A stretch of 64,000 nucleotides of DNA, from contig JAHFBG010000002.1 in the NCBI GenBank assembly GCA_023250155.1, positions 1-64,000 on the forward strand. Reading direction: 5' to 3'. Position numbers and translations under genes: made by a program. Origin of the DNA: Candidatus Melainabacteria bacterium (lineage in GTDB: Bacteria > Cyanobacteriota > Vampirovibrionia > 2-02-FULL-35-15). The notes below the pieces were generated by a model. That model was not told where the DNA came from, made no database searches, and worked only from the letters and a program-made list of their open reading frames with translations. Positions 36,701 to 44,942 of this stretch are shown in pieces; position 1 is the stretch's first letter; each line of letters opens with the position of its first letter.

Positions 36701-37733
36701 CAGTAATAAAGACAGTGGTTGTTTATCAGCAAATGTGAAACTATACAATGCTAAGAAAAATATTCCTGATGCTTGTAGTGCTTACAATATAGCTTGGAGA
36801 CTTTTTCATGGACGTGGAGGTAGTATAGGACGTGGAGGAGGTCAGGCTGGTAGAGCGATTCAGGCAGATCCATATAAAAGTGTAGGTGGAAAGATCCGAT
36901 TTACTGAACAAGGAGAAGTTTTATCTTTTAGGTATTCATTATTACCATTAGCGCATAGACATCTTGAATCAATAATTCATTCTGTTTTACTTGCGAGTTC
37001 TAAACAGGAAGTACAGACATCAAGTTTTGAACCTGAATGGTTAGATTTGATGAACAAGTTAGCCGACTCATCAAAAATTAAATATAGAGAATTGGTTTAT
37101 GATGATCCTGAGTTTTGGAATTTTTATATTCAGGCTACACCTATTAAATTTATCAGTCAGCTAAAAATAGCTTCTCGACCAGCTAGTAGAACAGGTCTTA
37201 AAAAAATAGAAGATTTAAGAGCAATTCCATGGGGATTTAGCTGGACTCAGACAAGAATGATGATACCAAGCTGGTATGGAGTAGGAACAGCATTAAATGA
37301 AGCTGCCAAGCTAGAAGGCGGAAAAGAGTGCCTACAAAACATGTATAAAAATTGGCCTTTCTTTAAATCCGTCATCGACAATTGTCAAACAGCACTAGCT
37401 AAAGCTGATATGCATACTGCAAGCCAGTATATTACCCTAGTTGAGCCAAAAGAGCTTGGAGAAAGAGTCTTTTCAAAAATAAAAAATGAATATGATTTAA
37501 CCAGACAAATGTTACTTTTAATTACTGGCTACAATGAGGTTTTAGACAATACTCCAGTTATTCAAAAATCAATTAAACTAAGAAATCCATATACTGATCC
37601 ATTGAACTATATTCAGGTAGAGCTTTTACGCAGACTAAAAAACACAAGTGATGAAAAACAAAAAGAGCAAATTGTTTCAGCTATATTGCTTAGCATTAAT
37701 GGTGTAGCCGCAGCTATGCAAGAGACGGGGTAA
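33768..37733 (+). CDS. HAD phosphatase-PEP carboxylase fusion
   Basis: A 1321-residue fusion. Residues about 35-370 are a HAD-superfamily phosphatase of the sucrose-phosphatase type: LLVTDVDHSIIPW (DxD motif), LVTGLGWRS, and IAIGDSGNDRHLVPHA near 300 (GDxxND). From about residue 395 to the end it is a full phosphoenolpyruvate carboxylase: FTAHPTEAKRPEL, GSWVGGDRDGHPNVT, LGYSDSNKDSG and FHGRGGSIGRGGG, ending in QETG where PEPCs end in RNTG. PEPC makes oxaloacetate from PEP and bicarbonate. No stop or frameshift separates the parts. The HAD part could have a regulatory or sugar-phosphate role; this is not known. Confidence 0.92.
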   Translation: MQLKPITIGSQYYPLIQQLSNVEQAHLINNVQNCFLRFQNKKPPDILLVTDVDHSIIPWEKEKYKKSVDLLALKNNQSVLRDIQERSITALVTGLGWRSMKEINSYFEGFPVIDFLSCDNGKGDFFFNQNEHLPHEWIKQLKLEDSNFGWQSYMKDKVGWDKVLVMSTFHEALQESGFNDTKQILPMTYPFYIIKQANIQNTNVSLVIDPDESSFYLKKEPGILPKFYEDLSKDLSELIKDKLKKTGASINYTVSDHDNYFYSFFYPNNGTEINKASIMDYLFEICPDEITKDIKAIIAIGDSGNDRHLVPHAIRVSNNKTIPVYSIFSGTGLVNKPPFSNHPRIEIAQNTGDVGNAIRNVVSKIDQINQSDLQLNRIVAQNVVSAKSSNTQETLKGHGFSMPLSENIHLVGDLLGKVILEQAGDAAFNNVEKLRGISKELRNDPSLDRTKEIAEIVEKMDLDTSMKVLRAFTIYFHLVNESEKNEIIRINRTRELNASHDVPRKESIAEAVYSLQKRGTTKEELQALLNKLNIQPVFTAHPTEAKRPELISALNTISELLYKRDMEKLTPNEHRDVETEIKRQIMLLWLTPEIRPTPPTVLEEAENTIYFLSNTVFPVIPTLHDDLKNALKNYYPKDEFTIPAFLQFGSWVGGDRDGHPNVTPEITKEVLLLQADEILKKYVKIIEDLSHEFSLSINASQALVQSIQSDQSIIATDSRLNKLHENEPYRIKFWFIEKKLENTLNALNNKINVPIGARYTDSKQFLHDLNLIKDSLKENNASIITESGPLADLIIQVEACGFHLAELDIRQHCDEHEKAVTEILSVGQIMPKLYKDLSENERIELLTRLLKEPEKLVIEKDKLSSETQKTLEVFNTIRFAHENFGKESVRCYIGSFTQKASDLLEIMLLAKEADLIKIKNTNNKLEVQSEIDIVPLSETDEDLSHPETLLNSLFNNEIYKTHIDSRNKFHEHMLGYSDSNKDSGCLSANVKLYNAKKNIPDACSAYNIAWRLFHGRGGSIGRGGGQAGRAIQADPYKSVGGKIRFTEQGEVLSFRYSLLPLAHRHLESIIHSVLLASSKQEVQTSSFEPEWLDLMNKLADSSKIKYRELVYDDPEFWNFYIQATPIKFISQLKIASRPASRTGLKKIEDLRAIPWGFSWTQTRMMIPSWYGVGTALNEAAKLEGGKECLQNMYKNWPFFKSVIDNCQTALAKADMHTASQYITLVEPKELGERVFSKIKNEYDLTRQMLLLITGYNEVLDNTPVIQKSIKLRNPYTDPLNYIQVELLRRLKNTSDEKQKEQIVSAILLSINGVAAAMQETG

Positions 37734-37754
37734 GCTATATAAAAATATTTAGGG

Positions 37755-37760
37755 TATAAT
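37755..37760 (+). promoter_or_regulatory. -10 box of a probable leaderless promoter
   Basis: TATAAT ends eight bases before the ATG of the MNT antitoxin gene. No ribosome site is present. Confidence 0.45.
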
Positions 37761-37768
37761 TAGTTGAA

Positions 37769-38077
37769 ATGCTAGAAGATTTAACAAAACAAATAGTAAG
37801 TACTTTTCACCCCAAAAAAATCATTTTATTTGGTTCTCAAGCATGGGGCAATCCAAACAAAGACAGTGATATAGATCTTTTTATAATTATGGATTCTAAC
37901 GAAGAGAGACCATCTAAAAGAGCAATAGAAATTTTAAACAAATGTCATCCTGGAGATATATCACTAGACTTAATGGTAAGAACACCGGAAGAAATAAAGA
38001 ATAGAATAAACATCGGAGATCCATTCATTAAGCAAATTCTTGAAAAGGGGAAAATTGTTTATGAAGAGCTTACATGA
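37769..38077 (+). CDS. MNT-type nucleotidyltransferase, antitoxin of a HEPN/MNT pair
   Basis: A 102-residue minimal nucleotidyltransferase with the motif GSQAWGNPNKDSDIDLF (GS-x10-DxD) at about residues 22-38. In HEPN/MNT toxin-antitoxin pairs this protein adds AMP to the HEPN toxin and so neutralises it. It overlaps the HEPN gene by 17 bases, which is typical for such pairs. Confidence 0.85.
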   Translation: MLEDLTKQIVSTFHPKKIILFGSQAWGNPNKDSDIDLFIIMDSNEERPSKRAIEILNKCHPGDISLDLMVRTPEEIKNRINIGDPFIKQILEKGKIVYEELT

Positions 38078-38438
38078 AGAGTGGGTGCTTAAAGCTCTTA
38101 AGGATTTTGATACTGCAAAGCTGATTCTGGATTCAGGGAAAGACTATTATGATCAAATATGTTTTTTGTGTCAGCAATCTATTGAAAAACTCCTGAAAGC
38201 TTATCTAATAAAAAATAATAAAGAAATCTCAAAGACACATGATTTAATGAAACTTACTGTGGATTGTAAGAATATTAATTCAGGATTTTCTGAATGGGAA
38301 AAAGTAGCAATTAGTCTAACAACCTATGCTGTAGATTTTAGATACCCAGGTGAGTCTGCTACAAAAGAAGAAGCACATGATTCATTTATGTTGGCTGAGA
38401 AATATTTAAATTTTATTTTGTTAGAAATTAAGAAATAG
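38061..38438 (+). CDS. HEPN-domain protein, toxin of a HEPN/MNT pair
   Basis: A 125-residue HEPN protein. ATG 38061 (ribosome site AAGGGGAAA) is chosen over a TTG 21 bases upstream. Family marks are CQQSIEKLLKAYLIK, KTHDLMKL and DFRYPGES. The RxxxxH RNase motif of some HEPN toxins is not visible, so it may belong to the plain HEPN group where RNase activity is unproven. The pair with the MNT gene makes a toxin-antitoxin role likely. Confidence 0.82.
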   Translation: MKSLHEEWVLKALKDFDTAKLILDSGKDYYDQICFLCQQSIEKLLKAYLIKNNKEISKTHDLMKLTVDCKNINSGFSEWEKVAISLTTYAVDFRYPGESATKEEAHDSFMLAEKYLNFILLEIKK

Positions 38439-38898
38439 TTTATAAAATTTTCAAATAGGCTCAGAAGCTAAAAAAAATAGCTCCTATAAAATATCAAGAA
38501 TTAAAAACTAAAAATGAAAAGGGATTAAGCCGTGGGATGAAAGAGGATGAAGTAAGTTCTTGCTAATATGTTAAAGCTGAAATTGGGATACAATAGTAAA
38601 AGCTAAGAAGACATTTGGTTATACCTTTACATATGAAAGAAATATCTTTGTTTAAATCATTTTCAATTCTAATTCCGTTTTATACGAATCATTTTTAAGT
38701 AGAAATGATTTGGTTGTAAGAAGAAGTGGAAACACACAAGCTTATATACTAGCAGATGGATCAAGTTTTCAAGCACCATTTTTCTGTTGTTTTTGTATTT
38801 TTAAGATTTAAATATTTGGGGTATATAAAGGGTGTTTAGGAATATACTAAGTAGTACTTCGGATATTCATGATAAAATGAAGTGTTACTTCGAATTGT
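38439..38898. other. 460-base gap after the HEPN gene
   Basis: No intact gene is seen; short open stretches on the plus strand with protein-like composition (for example around 38707-38780) may be decayed coding sequence. Close to the next start codon the 7-mer TACTTCG occurs twice, at 38855-38861 and 38886-38892, 31 bases or about three helical turns apart, as would suit an operator. Both statements are tentative. Confidence 0.3.
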
Positions 38899-40074
38899 AT
38901 GAAAAAAATAGAAAGAATTCTCAAGTTACCAAAACAACTAAAAGAAAGTTTTTTCTTTTGGGGGCCAAGACAGGCAGGAAAAAGTTCTCTTCTTAAAGAA
39001 CTATATCCTGACTCATATTACATTGATCTTTTAATGACATCAGAATACTTAAAATATTTGGAAAAACCATGGCTTTTAAGGGAAGAATTATTGATCCTAA
39101 TAGAAAACAAAAATCTAAATTTGCACAAGCCAATAATCATTGATGAAATTCAGCGTGTTCCACTTTTGTTAGATGAAGTACATTGGCTTATAGAAAATAA
39201 AGGGCTTAAATTTATTTTGTGTGGTAGTAGTGCAAGAAAAGTAAAACGTTCTCATGCAAATATGCTTGGTGGAAGGGCACTATGTTATGAGTTATTTGGA
39301 TTTAGTGCATTTGAATTAAAAAACAAATTTAACCTTATAAAGATGCTAAATTGTGGATATCTACCCAGGCATTACCTTAGTTCTGAATCGATTATATTAC
39401 TTGAATCATATGTAAAAAACTATCTTAAAGAGGAAATAATAAATGAAGCAATAATTAGACGTGTTCCTTCTTTTTCTAATTTTTTAACAGCGGCTTCTCT
39501 TTCTGACACAGAAGTAGTTAATTTTACAAATATAGCTAGAGATTGTGGAGTCTCAGCAAATACAGTTAAAGAATATTTTCAAATACTAGAAGATACTCTT
39601 TTAGGAAGATTTATTCCATCCTATACAAAAAGACCTAAACGCAGAATAATCCAAGCCCCAAAGTTTTATTTCTTTGATGTTGGAGTGGTCAATTTTCTTG
39701 CAAAAAGAAAATCTATTGAAGTGGGCTCTGAACTCTTTGGGAAAGCATTTGAAAACTGGGTTCTACATGAACTTAGTTTATATAACTCCTACAATAAAAA
39801 ATTCTGGGATATAACCTATTGGCGTTTAACTAGTGGTGCTGAAGTAGATTTTATTGTTAATGATATGGAATATGCGATAGAAGCAAAAGCAAGTTCAAAT
39901 ATTCACGAAAATCATCTTAAAAACTTGCGTGAAATAGTTAAAGACTACTCAAACATAAAAAAAAGAATAGTTGTTAGCTTGGTAGAAACTGACAGAATAA
40001 CAAGTGATAAGATTCATATCATTGGTGTAAAGAGTTTTATTGAAAAATTGTGGATGGGTAAACTTTGCTTATAA
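38899..40074 (+). CDS. AAA_14/DUF4143 family ATPase
   Basis: A 391-residue ATPase with Walker A GPRQAGKSSLL (about 22-32), Walker B IIIDEIQRVP (about 92), the sensor ILCGSSARK, a winged helix (DCGVSANTVKEYFQILEDT) and the DUF4143 end with a nuclease-like strand (SGAEVDFIVNDMEYAIEAKA). These genes are common, patchily distributed accessory genes of unknown role, often near toxin-antitoxin modules, as here. It converges on the arginase-fold gene with a three-base gap. Confidence 0.87.
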   Translation: MKKIERILKLPKQLKESFFFWGPRQAGKSSLLKELYPDSYYIDLLMTSEYLKYLEKPWLLREELLILIENKNLNLHKPIIIDEIQRVPLLLDEVHWLIENKGLKFILCGSSARKVKRSHANMLGGRALCYELFGFSAFELKNKFNLIKMLNCGYLPRHYLSSESIILLESYVKNYLKEEIINEAIIRRVPSFSNFLTAASLSDTEVVNFTNIARDCGVSANTVKEYFQILEDTLLGRFIPSYTKRPKRRIIQAPKFYFFDVGVVNFLAKRKSIEVGSELFGKAFENWVLHELSLYNSYNKKFWDITYWRLTSGAEVDFIVNDMEYAIEAKASSNIHENHLKNLREIVKDYSNIKKRIVVSLVETDRITSDKIHIIGVKSFIEKLWMGKLCL

Positions 40075-40077
40075 GTT

Positions 40078-41022
40078 CTACAAGGCGGTATTCACCAATG
40101 CAGAGCCATCTTCCTCAAAAGCGCCAAGCTGTCTTGCAAAGGTATAACCAATAGATTTATAAATCAATTTTGCAGCAAGAAGATTTGGTGCGCTGAAACT
40201 GTTTATAGGAGAGAGTCCTACGAAGTCCATTCCCACAATTTCTTTAAAAGCAGAAACATTTTTTATAATGTCTAGTGCTGTATCCCAGGTCATTCCACCA
40301 GGCTCTGGTAAAATACTTGATGGCATAATGCTTGAATCAAATACATTGAATCCAAAGCTAATATAAACATTTTTTGTAAGGTTAGAAAGAATATCTGCAA
40401 TTTTCCATTGTTTATAATCTTTAGCAAAACAAATTTCTATATTTATGTCATTGTTTTCTAACCAGTTAGCTTCAAGACTAGATAGTGACTTTATCCCAAG
40501 CTGTGTTACTTTTAAGTCTGGCATTGCTTCATATAACTGTCGCATGGTGCAGTGATAATTAAAAGTATTGTTTTGAAAGCTTTCCATTAAATTTGGTCTT
40601 GAGTTTATATATAGAATTGAAACATCTGTATAAAGGTCATAAATTGCTTTCATTGCTCCATATGTTATGGAATGTTCACCGCCTATTACTATGGGTAAGG
40701 TTCCACTTATAACAGATGTTCTAACTACTTGTTCAAGTTCAATAAAAGGCTCTTTGGATTTATTGTTTACAAACTCACAATTCACAAAACTACTTGTATT
40801 AATTCCAATGTCTGAAATGCTTGTCCATAACTCTTCGTCAAATTGCTCTAAATGCATGCTTGCATTTAAAATAGCCTGTGGTCCGTTTTTTGTACCTTTT
40901 ATAAATGAGGTAGTGTATTCGTATGGAGTAGGAATAATGAGTACCTTTGGTTCTTCTACTTGTTTGAGGTTTCCAAAGTAGCTTGTTTCAACGATATTAG
41001 TCATAGTTGTATAGTTTAGCAT
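40078..41022 (-). CDS. Arginase/agmatinase-fold protein lacking metal ligands
   Basis: A 314-residue member of the ureohydrolase family (arginase, agmatinase). The fold markers are clear: IVIGGEHSITYG at 112-121, LGIKSL at 175-180, and LPEPGGMTWD at 238-247. But the manganese site is gone: the DAHxD block reads NSRPN (140-144), and the SxDxDxxDP block reads SFGFNVFDS (222-230). Only His117 of the ligand set remains. The protein is therefore probably not a hydrolase; a regulatory or structural role is an inference. It is divergent from recG with 15 bases between the starts. Confidence 0.85.
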   Translation of the reverse strand: MLNYTTMTNIVETSYFGNLKQVEEPKVLIIPTPYEYTTSFIKGTKNGPQAILNASMHLEQFDEELWTSISDIGINTSSFVNCEFVNNKSKEPFIELEQVVRTSVISGTLPIVIGGEHSITYGAMKAIYDLYTDVSILYINSRPNLMESFQNNTFNYHCTMRQLYEAMPDLKVTQLGIKSLSSLEANWLENNDINIEICFAKDYKQWKIADILSNLTKNVYISFGFNVFDSSIMPSSILPEPGGMTWDTALDIIKNVSAFKEIVGMDFVGLSPINSFSAPNLLAAKLIYKSIGYTFARQLGAFEEDGSALVNTAL

Positions 41023-41027
41023 AAGGA

Positions 41028-41033
41028 ATTATA
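41028..41033 (-). promoter_or_regulatory. -10 box of a probable leaderless promoter
   Basis: Minus-strand TATAAT ends five bases before the ATG of the arginase-fold gene. The same bases form TATATAAT on the plus strand next to the recG start, so the divergent genes share a very short control region. Confidence 0.4.
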
Positions 41034-41037
41034 TAAT

Positions 41038-43659
41038 ATGAAGGTTAATAAACTTGAGGTATTGGATTTGACTACGATTCATGAAAAATTAAAGACTATT
41101 CAAGATGCCATAAATTATGAAATTGACCAGCACTATATAAATGCAAAAGGAAAAAAAACCACATTTTCAAATTTTATAATCCAAAGCACAAAGTCTTTGT
41201 CGTTTGATATAGAAGACAAAACCCATTTAAAGTCTCTTATTAATTTATTTTTTTCATATCCATCTCAAGATATAACTGGGCGTATGTATACGATTCATAA
41301 AGCACAGGAGCTATTAAAAGAGCTATCGGGGAAGACAAAGAGCAAAAAGAGACTAGAGGATAAAGAGCAAGAAGCAGGAGACAGGAGGCAGGAAACAGGA
41401 AGCAGGAAACAGGAGACAGGAGACAGGAAGCAGGAAGCTCATGCCTCATGCCTCATGCCTCCCGCCGAAGGCGAGGCTCGCCAGGGGCGGCATGCCTCAT
41501 TGCCTCCCGCCCAACAGGGCGAGGCTCGCTCTACAGAGCGGCAATCCTCATTCACAAAAGATCTAAAGAAACTTGATGTCAAGTACATAAAAGGTATAGG
41601 ACCAAAAATCTCATTGATTTTAAATAAAATTGGGATATTCTCTGTATATGATTTATTGCATTACTATCCAAGAGATTATATTGACTATCAAAAACATCTT
41701 CCAATAAAAGATTTAAGGGTAGATGACAATGTTACTGTTACTGGGACTATAAGTAATGTCAAATACTTTTCAACACCTAAAAGAAAAGACCTAACCATTT
41801 TTACAACGGTAATAAAAGATGATACTGGAAAAATATCAGTAACCAAGTTTTTTGGTGGGAGAAATAACAAAGTAATTGTTCAGCAATATAAAAAACAACA
41901 TCCAATAGGTGCTCAAGTCATTTGTTCAGGAACTGTTTCATATGATAAGTTTTCACGTGGGTTTTCTCTGGCAAATGCAGCAATGGCAGTTATAGACAAT
42001 ACTTCTGAAAATAAGTCAAGCTTAAATCTTGCAAGAATAGTACCAATTTATCCTTTAACAGAAAATATTTCTAATGAGTTTATTAGAAAAACAGTATCGA
42101 ATGGATTTGATTCTTATGGAGATCTGGTTCAAGAAACACTGCCAAAAGAAATTATAGATGAAGTTAATCTATTAGATTTAAAAACAAGTTTGCATCATAT
42201 TCATTTTCCGGAAAGTAAAGAACTTTGTAGTCTAGCTAAGAGAAGAATTGTTTTTGATGAGTTCTTTAAAATGCAGCTGGAATTGGCTTATAGGCGGTAT
42301 CAGGTAGACAAGTCTAGATCAGGACTATTGCTAAAAGAAGGGAAGGGAGAATTAGTAAAAAAACTTATAGATTCATTACCTTTTAAACTTACAAGTGCTC
42401 AAGAAAGAGTGTTTGATGAGATTAAAAAAGATCTTATGTCGGATAAACCTATGCATAGACTTCTTCAAGGTGATGTAGGTAGTGGAAAGACTATTGTTGC
42501 ATTATTGGCTTTATTGTTTGCAGTAGAAAATGATTATCAGACGGCTCTTATGGCACCTACTGAAATCTTGGTTTATCAGCATGCAAGAAAATTTCAAGAA
42601 TATTTAAAGCTGTTTGATATTCAAGTAGCGGTTTTAACAGGTAGTACACCAAATAAGATCAAGAAAGAAATTTATAGTGGGCTTGAAAATGGATATTTTA
42701 AGATTGTAGTTGGAACACATGCTTTGATTCAGGATGATGTAGTATTTAACAATTTGGGTTTGGCTATTATAGATGAGCAGCATCGTTTCGGAGTAAAGCA
42801 AAGAGATGTCCTTTTAAAAAAAGGGAAAAATGTTGAAAGGCTCTTTATGACTGCTACTCCTATTCCACGAACATTGGCTTTATCATTGCATGGTGATTTA
42901 GAGCTTTCAGAAATTGATGAGCTTCCAAAAGGACGAATACCGATAAAAACCTCTCTAGTACAGTCCTGGCAAAGACCTAAAATGTTTGATTTGATTCGAG
43001 GGGAGGTTGCAAAAGGAAGACAAGCATATATAGTCTTTCCACTCATTGATGAATCTGAAAAACTTGCAGCAAAAGCAGCTACTATTGAGTTTGAAGAATT
43101 GTCTAAGTCAGCGTTTAAAGATTTGAGATTAGGGTTAATGCACGGAGAACTAGCTACTTATGAAAAAGATAAAACAATGATGGATTTTGTAAATGGAAAT
43201 ATTGATATTTTAGTTACTACTACAGTTATTGAAGTAGGAGTAGATGTTTCAAATGCTACAGTAATAGTTATTGAAAATGCTGAACGCTTTGGGCTATCTC
43301 AGTTACATCAATTGCGTGGTAGAGTAGGACGAGGTGGTGAGCAGGCATATTGTCTTTTAGTCCCTCAAAGCTATTCTGAGGATGCTTTAAAAAGGCTTGA
43401 AATTATGACTAAAACTAATGATGGATTTATAATTGCACAAGAGGATTTAAGGATAAGAGGACCAGGTGAGTTTTTAGGTACAAAACAAAGTGGATTGCCT
43501 GAGCTACATTTAGCAGATTTGATTTTAGATGCAGATATTTTAAGTTTAGCGAGAAAAAAAGCACTTGAAATGATACAGAAGGATCCGGAGTTTAAGAAAT
43601 ACCACGAATTAAAAAACTTAATTAGTAAAGAAGAAAGTAGTTATATAGCTGCAGGGTAG
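41038..43659 (+). CDS. recG: ATP-dependent DNA helicase RecG with repeat insertion
   Basis: An 873-residue RecG, longer than the usual 690-830. It remodels stalled forks and branched DNA. An N-terminal helical part (about 1-105) is followed by a low-complexity segment (about 112-170) coded by repeats, then the wedge/OB domain (VTVTGTISNV) and the helicase core: GDVGSGKTIVALL (motif I), IIDEQHRFG (motif II), FMTATPIPRTLALS and the C-terminal QLRGRVGRGG. The insert sits between domains, so activity is probably kept. Near-overlap with the divergent arginase-fold gene. Confidence 0.95.
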   Translation: MKVNKLEVLDLTTIHEKLKTIQDAINYEIDQHYINAKGKKTTFSNFIIQSTKSLSFDIEDKTHLKSLINLFFSYPSQDITGRMYTIHKAQELLKELSGKTKSKKRLEDKEQEAGDRRQETGSRKQETGDRKQEAHASCLMPPAEGEARQGRHASLPPAQQGEARSTERQSSFTKDLKKLDVKYIKGIGPKISLILNKIGIFSVYDLLHYYPRDYIDYQKHLPIKDLRVDDNVTVTGTISNVKYFSTPKRKDLTIFTTVIKDDTGKISVTKFFGGRNNKVIVQQYKKQHPIGAQVICSGTVSYDKFSRGFSLANAAMAVIDNTSENKSSLNLARIVPIYPLTENISNEFIRKTVSNGFDSYGDLVQETLPKEIIDEVNLLDLKTSLHHIHFPESKELCSLAKRRIVFDEFFKMQLELAYRRYQVDKSRSGLLLKEGKGELVKKLIDSLPFKLTSAQERVFDEIKKDLMSDKPMHRLLQGDVGSGKTIVALLALLFAVENDYQTALMAPTEILVYQHARKFQEYLKLFDIQVAVLTGSTPNKIKKEIYSGLENGYFKIVVGTHALIQDDVVFNNLGLAIIDEQHRFGVKQRDVLLKKGKNVERLFMTATPIPRTLALSLHGDLELSEIDELPKGRIPIKTSLVQSWQRPKMFDLIRGEVAKGRQAYIVFPLIDESEKLAAKAATIEFEELSKSAFKDLRLGLMHGELATYEKDKTMMDFVNGNIDILVTTTVIEVGVDVSNATVIVIENAERFGLSQLHQLRGRVGRGGEQAYCLLVPQSYSEDALKRLEIMTKTNDGFIIAQEDLRIRGPGEFLGTKQSGLPELHLADLILDADILSLARKKALEMIQKDPEFKKYHELKNLISKEESSYIAAG
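41374..41545. repeat. In-frame repeat array inside recG
   Basis: Nine heptamers of the form RCAGGAR run from 41374 to 41436, followed by three TCATGCC heptamers (41439-41459) and a GC-rich stretch to about 41545 with GCGAGGCTCGC twice (in 41472-41482 and 41519-41529). The base composition differs sharply from the AT-rich surroundings. It is translated in frame as a Gln/Glu/Arg-rich segment. Confidence 0.8.
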
Positions 43660-43820
43660 TTCTAATTAATTAGAAACGACTGATTAAAAACTATATTAAG
43701 TAGGGAATATTGATATAAATGTAAGTTTATATACTATTTTAATCTCTTAACTCTAAAATTTTACATTTACTTACCTTTTTAAATATATAGCGTCTATTTT
43801 TGGAATGAGAGGATAGAAAA

Positions 43821-43826
43821 TATAAA
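43821..43826 (+). promoter_or_regulatory. -10 box of a probable leaderless promoter
   Basis: TATAAA ends six bases before the ATG of the histidine kinase gene. No ribosome site is near. Confidence 0.35.
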
Positions 43827-43832
43827 AGCACG

Positions 43833-44795
43833 ATGCAAGAAATTACTGTAACTTATGAACTGCTAAAGAACTATATTGGTGAATTGCCATTAGGTTTATT
43901 TCTTTTTGATACAGATAAAAAACTTGTTTCCTGGAATAATTTTGCAACAAATCTTTTAGAGATACATGATGAGGATTTAAAAAAAGGTTATCTTGGATTT
44001 GCAGATAGACAAATAGCAGAAATTCTTGAAACAGAACAAATAACAGAAAAAGATATAATTGGCTTGTCAAAATCATTAAAAGCAAAAAAAATAGTTACAA
44101 ATGATAAAAATACCATTCTTCTTATTACAGAAACTGTTCAGGAAGCAATTGGTGAAATGAGTCATGAATTACGTCGCCCAATAACAAACATTAAAACCCT
44201 TACAGAAAGCTTGCTTTTAGGTGCTAAAAATGAACCTGAAATTGCACAAAAATTTTTAGAGCAAATTAATGGTGAAGCAGATAGATTAGCTCGGTTAGTA
44301 AATCAACTTTTAAATATAAGTAAGATTCGCTCTGGAAGGCTATCACAAGAAAAAAGAAAAATAAATTTAAAAGCAAAAGCAGACGAGGCTATTAAACTTT
44401 TACAAAGTATTGCAGATAAAAATAAAACTCAGCTAATAAATGAAGTACAAGATGGGTATCAAATATTTGCTGATTCTGAACAAATTGATCATGTAATTCA
44501 AAACCTAATTGAAAATGCAATAAGATATAGTCCTGAAAAATCTACAGTAACTGTAAAGACAGGGCCGGCCCCAGGAAGTTTTGAAATAGTAGATACAGGT
44601 ATTGGGATTAAAGAAAGCGATATTCCAAAAATCTTTGAAAGATTTTATAGGGTTGACCGTACTAGGGTTAAGGGTAGCTCAGGCTTAGGACTATCAATTG
44701 TTAAGAATGTTATTGATATACATGGTGGCACAATTGAGGTTAAATCTAAGCCAGGAAGTGGATCTAGCTTTATTGTATATCTTCCAGTTGATTAG
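43833..44795 (+). CDS. Sensor histidine kinase (PhoR/SphS-like)
   Basis: A 320-residue soluble kinase: a PAS-like N domain (about 12-100), then HisKA with MSHELRRPITN (phospho-acceptor His at about 111) and HATPase with LIENAIRYSP, DTGIGIKESD and GSSGLGLSIV. No membrane helix is seen, so the signal is inside the cell or comes from a partner protein. The response regulator gene follows after 147 bases. The likeness to PhoR/SphS is of general build only; the signal is not known. Confidence 0.9.
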   Translation: MQEITVTYELLKNYIGELPLGLFLFDTDKKLVSWNNFATNLLEIHDEDLKKGYLGFADRQIAEILETEQITEKDIIGLSKSLKAKKIVTNDKNTILLITETVQEAIGEMSHELRRPITNIKTLTESLLLGAKNEPEIAQKFLEQINGEADRLARLVNQLLNISKIRSGRLSQEKRKINLKAKADEAIKLLQSIADKNKTQLINEVQDGYQIFADSEQIDHVIQNLIENAIRYSPEKSTVTVKTGPAPGSFEIVDTGIGIKESDIPKIFERFYRVDRTRVKGSSGLGLSIVKNVIDIHGGTIEVKSKPGSGSSFIVYLPVD

Positions 44796-44942
44796 ATATA
44801 GATTAAGAAATTTGATTAAGGCAGGTTTATCTTAACCTACATTATGGTAAGTTAATCATATAAAGACTTTTCTTTTTAAGAAGGTTAAATGTAAAAAGTG
44901 TAAGAACTAAGAGATTAAGAAAATTGGGTTAAAGGGGGAAAA

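Noticed and set aside
44810..44935. Pho-box-like TTAACC/TTAAG repeats before the response regulator
   Set aside because: The spacing is irregular (13-14 bases rather than 11), and TTAA is common in such AT-rich sequence.
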